Part shown: in pieces, positions 1-9,000 of the stretch | Position numbering within the stretch: the first letter of the stretch is position 1 | How the letters are laid out: each line of letters starts with the position of its first letter | From: a virus | Length of the DNA: 64,000 bases | IMG/VR virus record: IMGVR_UViG_3300034356_001764 | Coordinates: 1-64,000 of that record | Reading direction: 5' to 3' (one strand) | The notes under the pieces: model-generated | Database searches by the model: none | What the model saw: only the letters and a program-made list of their open reading frames with translations | Told to the model about the DNA's origin: nothing | Made by a program: the position numbers and the translations under genes

Positions 1-3000
1 GTGTACTATGTGTTAGTTCAAATCTACCGTTACCTTCCATACCAAATGTGTAAATACTACCATTTTTTGTAAGTACTTCATTTGTATAACCTTTTAATTT
101 ATCACCAGAAGGAAGATATATAGTATTATAATCGTTAGCAAAAGTCATTCTTCCTTCATTATTATCTACAATACCTAATCCAGAATCATTACCAATTGTA
201 TACACTATTACAGGATAATTTCTTGCTGTTATACTTTCTGTTGTATCTTTATGTGGATATACATATTGATTATCAAGATATATGTTTCCAATTACAGAAT
301 CATAATCTGACATGTCAATACCTAATGAATTTTGAATTTTATCTATTATAGGTTGTAATACACTAATAGAAGGTAATTGATTTCCTTTTTGATCTAAACT
401 ATGATAATTATAATAGTTATTATTAACCCCTTCAAATTTTTGAATTTTAACAGGATTAGCTTTAGGATTATTTCTTGCCCACATTAAACCATAATGAAAC
501 ATTTCATTTGCAAAAGTACCTTTATTTTCTTTATATGTTTGAGCTTGTATTTGTGGTTTTATTAATTCTACAAAATTTTGTGTTTCTTCTTTACTAGGAT
601 TAGTTTCAGCTTGTACAACACCATAATCTTCTGATATTACTTTAACATTAGTAGATGGTTGAGTAGTAATTAATTTATCAAAGTTTTCATGAAACACAAT
701 ATTATTTGGTATAGGTCCCGCAGCAATAAACATATCTGCCATTTCTTGACCTGTATAACCATTAAGATTAGTTCCAGAATAGTCTGATACTAAAAATTCT
801 TTATAACCTCTATTAGCTAAATCATAAAGCTTTTTGATACTAGAAATAATTTGCTCAGGTGATATAGATTTTAAACTGTTATTTTCTTTAACTCTTAAAT
901 CTTTAGTAGGTAAAGCATAACTTTGTCCTTGCAAACCTTCTCCCTGCCCATACATAGCTCCAAAATTATCTTTTGCATATTTAGCAGCACCAGCACCATG
1001 TCTTCCTTCAGGATTACTTCCAAATACAAATATTTGATTAGGTGCCAACTTAGTTACTTTTCCAGAGTATGTTTTTCTAGTAGTAGGTTCAACACTAGTA
1101 GATGATTGAGTAGTTCTTAATTGTTCTACTACTTCAGCTAATGCTGTAGGATGCATACCCTGACCTCTAGCTTCAGATTTACCAGCATATAGTAATGTAA
1201 CTCCATCAAGTTTACCTTGATTAATCTGATCAAGTATCCAGTTTCTTTGTTGTGGTTTTACGTCTTTATGATTAGTTCCTAACAACCATTCTTTATAAGC
1301 TACAACCGCTGCACCTATACTAGGAACTTTTATTGTACCCCCATAACCAGCTTCACTAAAAGGATTACCAAAGTTTTCAAAAGCATTAGTATTACTTGTT
1401 CTCATAGTATTAACACCTTCTGCAGTGTAAACTGGTCTTGACTCTAAATCACCTTTCCATTGTCTTGATGTATCTATTGTAGGTTTAACACTAGTAGCTG
1501 GTTGAGTAGAAGCTTCTTCAGCACTCTGAGCCTTAGCAAGCATGTCTTCAATCATTGGAGTATTAGCATCCATGATTACTTCTTCTTCTACAGGTTGAGC
1601 AACTGGCTTAGGAGCTATGTATGTCTTAGGATCTCTTACAAAATTAGTAAAGTCTCTATTAGGTGAATCAAGCATTAACTCAAAGATGTTTCCAAGAGTA
1701 TTCTCATTTAACTGTTTCTCCATGAATAGTTTTGAAGCAGATTGCATTACACCTAAGAATTCATTATAAGGAAGTGCTTCATTGAAACCATACTTACTGT
1801 ATCCTATACCATGTTGATACATGCTCATTATAGGGAGCAGGCCAAAAAGCTTACTGATTCTTTTGTTATCTGTAGGGTCTGTAACTTTCTTTACATTTTC
1901 ATCAGCCAAGTCTTTCAGATTTTCAAAGTAAATCTCTGCTAACTGAGGATCTTTCAACATTGCTTTATCATTCAAAGTTAAAACTCTTTCTCCAGTCTTA
2001 ATGTTTGGTATAGTAAGCTGACTCAAGATTGGGTATCTTCCTTTAAGTTGAGAGAATTCTTCTATCATATCCAAGACCATGTCTGTATATGATTGACCCT
2101 CAATACCCATAATTGCTTTTCTATTGAATGCATTAATTAATGCTCTTTGATTTATGTAAGCTTCATAAGCTTCTTTATCATTGGCAGTTAACTCACGCAT
2201 TTTTTTGAAGTCTTTGTTTTCTAATACAGACTCAAGTGAATATAAATTTCTTTGATTCTCTCTTTCAAACACATATCTAAAATAGGCAGCTTCTGATTCA
2301 AATATTGCTGAAGTTCCAAACCCTCTTAATCCACTTTCAGAATAATTGCCGGGCATAGTATTATTCCTGTAATACAAACCTTCTTGATATTCTTTTCTAA
2401 GCTTTGCCTCATCTACAAACAATTTCCCATCAATGATCTCTGCACCATTCTTTACTCCAACTTTACTGACAACATCCATCTTATTAAAGTTCTTAGGCAT
2501 ACTTGTTAGTTGGCCATTCTCATCAACAAAGTTGGACATATAGTTTTGGAAGATATAATTTGGAATAGCATTTTTGAACTGAGTAATAAAATTTCTTGTT
2601 CCGTCCTGACCTTTTCCAAATCTTTTTGCAACTGCACCAGCTCTTTCAGTACTTGTTTTCAAGATAAAGTTAGTTACAGTATCATTATTTCTAAGTGGAA
2701 ACAATGGAACAATAAGATCACTGATTAATCTATTGTCAAAGAAAGTACCAAGTACAGTTTCTTTTAATTTATCTACTGTGCCTTCTTCAATCTTAGACAT
2801 TTGTTTAGCATCTTCCAATGACATGTTTCTTCTTATTACTTCTTGTAAAGTTTTAGAAGTCTTAGTATCTGGATTAGATAAGAACTTAAGTGTAGTAAAC
2901 CCGCGGCTAGATTTTTCTAGCTCAATAAAATGAAGGAACATTGCTTCCATATGATTTCTCAAAGCGGGTTCATTTGGATTCTTAATGATTTTTCTCATTA

Positions 3001-6000
3001 GTTCAATATCAAACTCACCTTTAGAATTTAAAATACCTGAAGCACCTGTTGCTTTAGTAACAGCATTATAATATTTTTTCTGACTTACTTTCTGTGCCCC
3101 ATCTTTAATACCAAACTTTGCTAAAGCATTTACTGCTGCCTGGTATTTACCCATGGTTGCTATAAAATCTTCTTCAATTGTTCCTGTAACTTTTGAGTAT
3201 GCACCCTTAATTATTCTTTGTTGTTTTGCATACTCTCTAACAATTGGATTTGACGCAAATAGAATTGCAGTTTCTTTAGGTACACCGGCTTTTAGTAAGA
3301 AAGTAATCATTGGAGTGATCTCATAATTACCTTGAATAAAGAATATCCATGCATCTTTCTCAACATCCACAGCACCATTCATCATTTGTGAAAATAATTC
3401 ACCAATGTTATCCATACCGTCTACAGTATCTGTACCTGAAAGAGAAACTCTACCATCTTGAGTTTTGTTATGAGGCAACATTAGTCTTACATCATAATCA
3501 TTTTTTCCATCAACATATCTTCCAAGACTTTGATCAAACACTGAATCTTTATATGTTGCTGGCATGGATATACCTATTGAATTAAAGATTGGATGTAATG
3601 CATTTTCTACAGCAATCATACCCAACACTCTCTTAGCAATCGTGTTTACATCATGTTTGTGTAAGTTGTAACCTACCTCAAGAATTCTTGTTGGGCTAAT
3701 CACTTTAGCACCTTTCTGATTAACTCTATATTCCTTACTATTCACATTCTTAAATCTGTTATACTCAATAACATCATCTTGAATTACATCAGCTATTTCA
3801 TCTTTTAATAAGTATGTATCATTTGGTCTTACTAATGATGCATAATTATCTGGCAACTCAAGAATACCTTTAATTGTATTGATTAATCTGTTTTCTAAAG
3901 CTGCTTTCTGTTTCTTAATTAAAGCTCTGGCAACTTTACTTCCTCTTTCATTTCCAGATAATTCATTTACTTTTTTAAGAACTTCATCATTAGTCAATCC
4001 TGTTTCAACATATTGACCATTACTATCTATGCTAGGCATAAATGTTGTCAACTTATCAACATCATAATCAGCTCCTGATTTAGCAACAATTTCTGATGGT
4101 GGAATAATAATATTTCCTGCTGCTGGATCTAAGAACTCATAGATTTCCATGAACTCCATTGAGTTAATACCCTGAACTGGGATACGTACTGCAGATATTG
4201 TTACTGCTTTACGGTTATTATTCAAGTCCAACCACTTGTCATCCTTAATCATTTCATTAAGTCTTTCTCTTGTTGCAATAGGTTGACCGTCTAAGTGGTT
4301 AAGTTTAAGCAAGTTAGCAAAGTCTCCTTGAAGTGCAACAGCAACTTTCATTGCTGCCGTCTTACCATCAGCTGTATCATTATTATAGAAAGGTAAATTA
4401 TTAGTACCCATGTACTTTAATATATCTGCCTTAGTAGCTTTCTTAAGTTTGCTATCCCACATTCCATTGGACATAGAACTAGCAACTTGAACTAATGCTT
4501 CACCTTTTACTTTTTGTTTTATTAATCTTTTTTCTACAAGAGAAACAAGAATCTTTTCAATATCATCAGCTTTAAGGTGCAGAGACAAATCTGTTTTAAT
4601 AGATTTATCTCTATTGAGCCCTACCATTTGTATCAAATGCTCAGGAAGATCTCTTCTTTCAAGTTCTCTTTGAACAACATCTAAGAAGTCTTGTATGTTT
4701 CCAGTATACTTACCAGTCTTTGGATTATACTCATATCCAATTTCATGAAGTAATTCAAGCTTTAGAATATTACTATAAGCATCAACGGCAGCTTCATATG
4801 ATTTTACTGCAACTGAGTTTTTAGGATTGATAATTTTACCATTTCTGTACATACCTCCCAAGATCAACTTTCTTAACTGAGTTGAGAACACAGTTTTGTT
4901 TTTAAACTTGTTAGGTACATTAGTTACATTCTTAAGATTCTCAAGGTAAATAACATTTGGTGTAAATGCAATATCTCTTTTTAAAGACTTTTGATCTTTA
5001 TCATCATAAATCTTATCTGCTACTGCTTCACCTTTATCATTTACTTCAGATGTAACACTACCAAGCTTTGAACCAGTTTGGAATGTAACATACTGAATAT
5101 TCTTAGTCATCATTTGTCTATGAAGATTTTCAAGATCTGAACCAGCAATAACACTAGGGATTAATGGAGCTAATGCAAACTTGTGCATTGCATTTACTGG
5201 AAGACCAGTATTGGCTAAGTTACCAAAGTTTTGTACTTTGTATACAGGGAAGAATTCTTTTATCTCACTTGTAGTTACATTGTCTCCTTTAGCAATTCTC
5301 TGAAATAATATTTCTTGCTCATTAGACCAAGCATTTTCAAGATGTCTTAGTGTCCGGTATGCATCAAAAGTGATAAAGCCTTGCCCATCTCCTTCTTCCA
5401 TTCCTTTATACTTACTAAGTTCTATCTCTAATCTTTTATTAATTATCTTTTCAGCATTTGGAATTCCTGCATTTTTATATCTTGCTTCATAGTCTTTTCT
5501 AAGTCCCTTTTCAATTTGACCAAGATATTCTGAATCTCTAATTACATCTTGAATAATTGCAGTATTGAAAGTTCCATTGTAAGCAATTGCAGAAATGCCT
5601 TGTTTTTTAGCATAAGATGTAGTGGCTAAGTAACCATTAACAAATTTTCTTGCTGCTATGTCAGATCTAAATCCAGGGCCCCCAGATGTAGCTCCAGTAT
5701 TTCTCTTGTGCATCTCTTCTTTGTAGTGATTGTATTGAGCAAAGTCACCATAGAAAAGAATACCCATTTCAAAGTTATGTATCCAAGAATTATAAGTATA
5801 AGCTTCAACAAGCTTTTGTTCTACTTGATCATCTGATAGATTAAATATTTTCATTCTATCTTTAAGATCTTGAGAAATATATTTTGATTCCTGAAGCATC
5901 TCAAGATTTTCTTTAGCTTGTCTGTCAAAGTATTTCTTTACATCTCCTCTTAATACACCAAGTGCACCTGTAGTGTCTGCTTTTAGAAATGTACTTAAGT

Positions 6001-9000
6001 TAAATAGAGTCTTATTCTTAACTGCAGAGTCAATAGCATCATAGATTTGTTTCTTTAGTGAATCTGAGATAACATCATCAAAGGCTGTAAATTCTTCACC
6101 TGCCATTCTTCCACTACTGAGCACTCTATTATAGCCAGCATATTTCTTAAACTCATCTTTGTTAATCTTGAATCTGTAGATTCTTTCAGCCTCTGCTTCC
6201 ATGTAAGGAAGTAAATGAGCCTTTAATGCATAATCAAATGCAGTTCCTTTACCAAACATGTCAAGGTCAACCCAAAGTTTATTATCTCCACCTTCTTTAC
6301 CTGGTAGACCAATAACTCCTCCTTCAATTCTAGCACCAAAAGACGAAGACTTAGAAGCATGTCTCATAAATTCTTGCACACCATCTTTTAACATAGTATG
6401 CATTTCCTGAATCATCTTACCATTTACATCTAAACTTGTTGTGTTAAATCCATCTTCATTCTCAACTTGAGTTCCAGAGTTTGCAAATAATAAAAATGAT
6501 CTTGTTGTTCTTCTTGATTGCTCAGGAGACTTCAAGTCATACAATGATCTGATTATACCTAATCTATTTGTGTAAGAGTTAATAGCAGGGTCCATATAAG
6601 ACATATACTTAAACTCATCACTGGTCCAAAGATCAGAAAGTTTCTTTGCATTATTTAATGCATATACTTGTTTGCTAATTGTATGATTGTCAATAAATTC
6701 AGAGACAAGATTCTTTTCAGCATTAAGCACCATAGAATTAGATGTTCTAGTACCATATCTTGCTTCAAGACTTGCAATTGCAATTACTTTATTTTTCTGT
6801 ACAATTTCTGTAGCACCAATAATATTAGCAGGAATTCCTTTTGATAAAACTTCAATTGGGTTTTCTCTAAAATTACTAATCAAACTTCTTACAGTACTAC
6901 TAGTATTTGGAAGTTGTTCTTTCTCATGCAATTTTTTGATGATCTCAAAAATATATGGAAGACCAAACTCTTCAATTGTTTTGTTATCTTTCTTAAGTGT
7001 ATTTTTGATAATACTTAAATCACTCAAGTTGAATCCAATAGCTCTTGCAAAAGCATATGATTGATTTACATCTAACTTACCTTGAGATGAAAAACTATCA
7101 ACTACTTTTCCAAGATTAAGCATTGGTGTATTATCTCTACCAACTCTTTCTACATATGGATTATACTGATTTGCTCTGAAGTTTTCTCTAAACATTCTTA
7201 CAATGTTCCCAACTTCATTAGAAGCTTCAGTTACTTGTGCATCATAATCATAAACAGGAACTGTTTTCTCTTCTCTAGTGAATTGATTGTACTCAATTTT
7301 CTCACCCGTCTGATTCTTAAACACAGTAAGCTGAATATAAGGTACTCTAGTTTTACTAAAGTCTTGCCAGAAAGATGTTGTTGCTTGAAATTCAAATGCA
7401 TTATTAGTAAATACAGTTGGGTTAGCAAGCTTTGACTGCACAAGTTGTTTAAACTCTGGTACAGTTTCACTTTCTTGCATGAGCTTATCATACATTTGCT
7501 GTGGATCCTGAATGCTGCCAATTGCTCTTACTGTATTATTCCAAGTACTTCTAAAATCAGCAAGCTTCTTAAATCCTAATTCATTGTATTCATACTCTAC
7601 TTGACCCGTCTTCTTATTAATCTTTGCTTGATACAAACTTTTTAGAATGTAAAGAGTTTCCTTACCAGCTAATTGAATAAGTGACTTATCATTATTTTTT
7701 TGATCCCCAAATCTTTCAGTATCAGCCGCATTCTCAGGCTCAACAAGATTTCCTTCTTCATCTAATTCTAATGCAGTATACTTTTGTCTTACAAGGTCAT
7801 AAGAACTATTCTCCACATGGTATTGTACAAGTCCGGATTTTGTGTCCCCATAGTTTTCAAGACCAGTTTGTATAATCCTAATTCTGTTTTGTAGTATGTC
7901 CCTTTTATATTCATTCTCTTCATTCTCAGGAGTTTCCTCCAATTGTGTTTCATAACCCTTTAACTTCTCTTCTAGATTTTGCTTAATCATATTATAAAGA
8001 GGCTCACGGTTTCTTTTATCCAAAAGAATACTTAATGTTGCTCCCTTATTATCTCTTTTACTTACTTCATTATCAATGATACCAGAGATAATAGAATCCA
8101 TACTATCTTTCAATAAGTTGGAATCTTGTCTATTTAATACTTGATCTGTCTCAGTACCTGGTTTAACTATACCACTGTTTCTATAGAGCAAGTCAAACAT
8201 AACATTGTCTATAAGTGGTGTGTAGTTATTCAGATTCTTACCTAAATATAAATTATCAAATAATTCTTTTACTGTACTTATCTCAGATAGATTTGTAACT
8301 GAACCTTTTCCAAATAATGCTTTTAAGAAATCAAGTATTTTTCTAAAAAGACTATTTCTTTTTGGTGCATCTTTTACTGTCTTTTGATTCTTTGCATAAT
8401 CTCTAAACTCCTCAGCAAGTAATTCTTCAATTTCAAAGAAGCTTAAGCTTTTACCTGTTCTTCTAAGTACTTCATTGTATAGAGCCTTCTTTTCAGCTTT
8501 AGTGAGATATAACTGAGAGAAACCATGCCAAGCTTCATGATAAACATCAACCATATTTCCAGTAGCTGCAACTTCAATCATACCTAGGTTGCCATTTAAT
8601 GCAGCACCATAAGCAATAAATCTTGCATAAGCATTAGAGTTAACAATGTTTGCTACTTGTTTAAGTCCAATGTGTTTATTTAATGGAGAGTTTGCCCACC
8701 ATTGTTTAGCATCTTCTACCTGCTCAGTAGATACATCAGATGGAAGGTCTCCTTTTCTTAGGAAGAATACATCACCGGCCCCATTGCTTTCTGGAGTTGG
8801 AACATTCTTTGGATCAATATAACTGTTAATCTCATTCTGAACTTCTTCAATTGATTTAGCTTTAGTTACTTGAGGAGCAAATGCTTTATCAAATTCCTTC
8901 TGAATGATTTCCATCTCAGTTTTACTTGGGCTTCTGAAAGTTGAATAAAGATCAAGCACCTCTTGCATGGTTTCTTTTGTAAACCGTCCAGCATTATTTT

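Noticed and set aside
6687-7064. Plus-strand ORF of 125 residues, hydrophobic
   Set aside because: It lies opposite the giant polymerase frame. Leu/Ile/Ser-rich composition is what the complement of this AT-rich coding sequence yields; no start context supports it.
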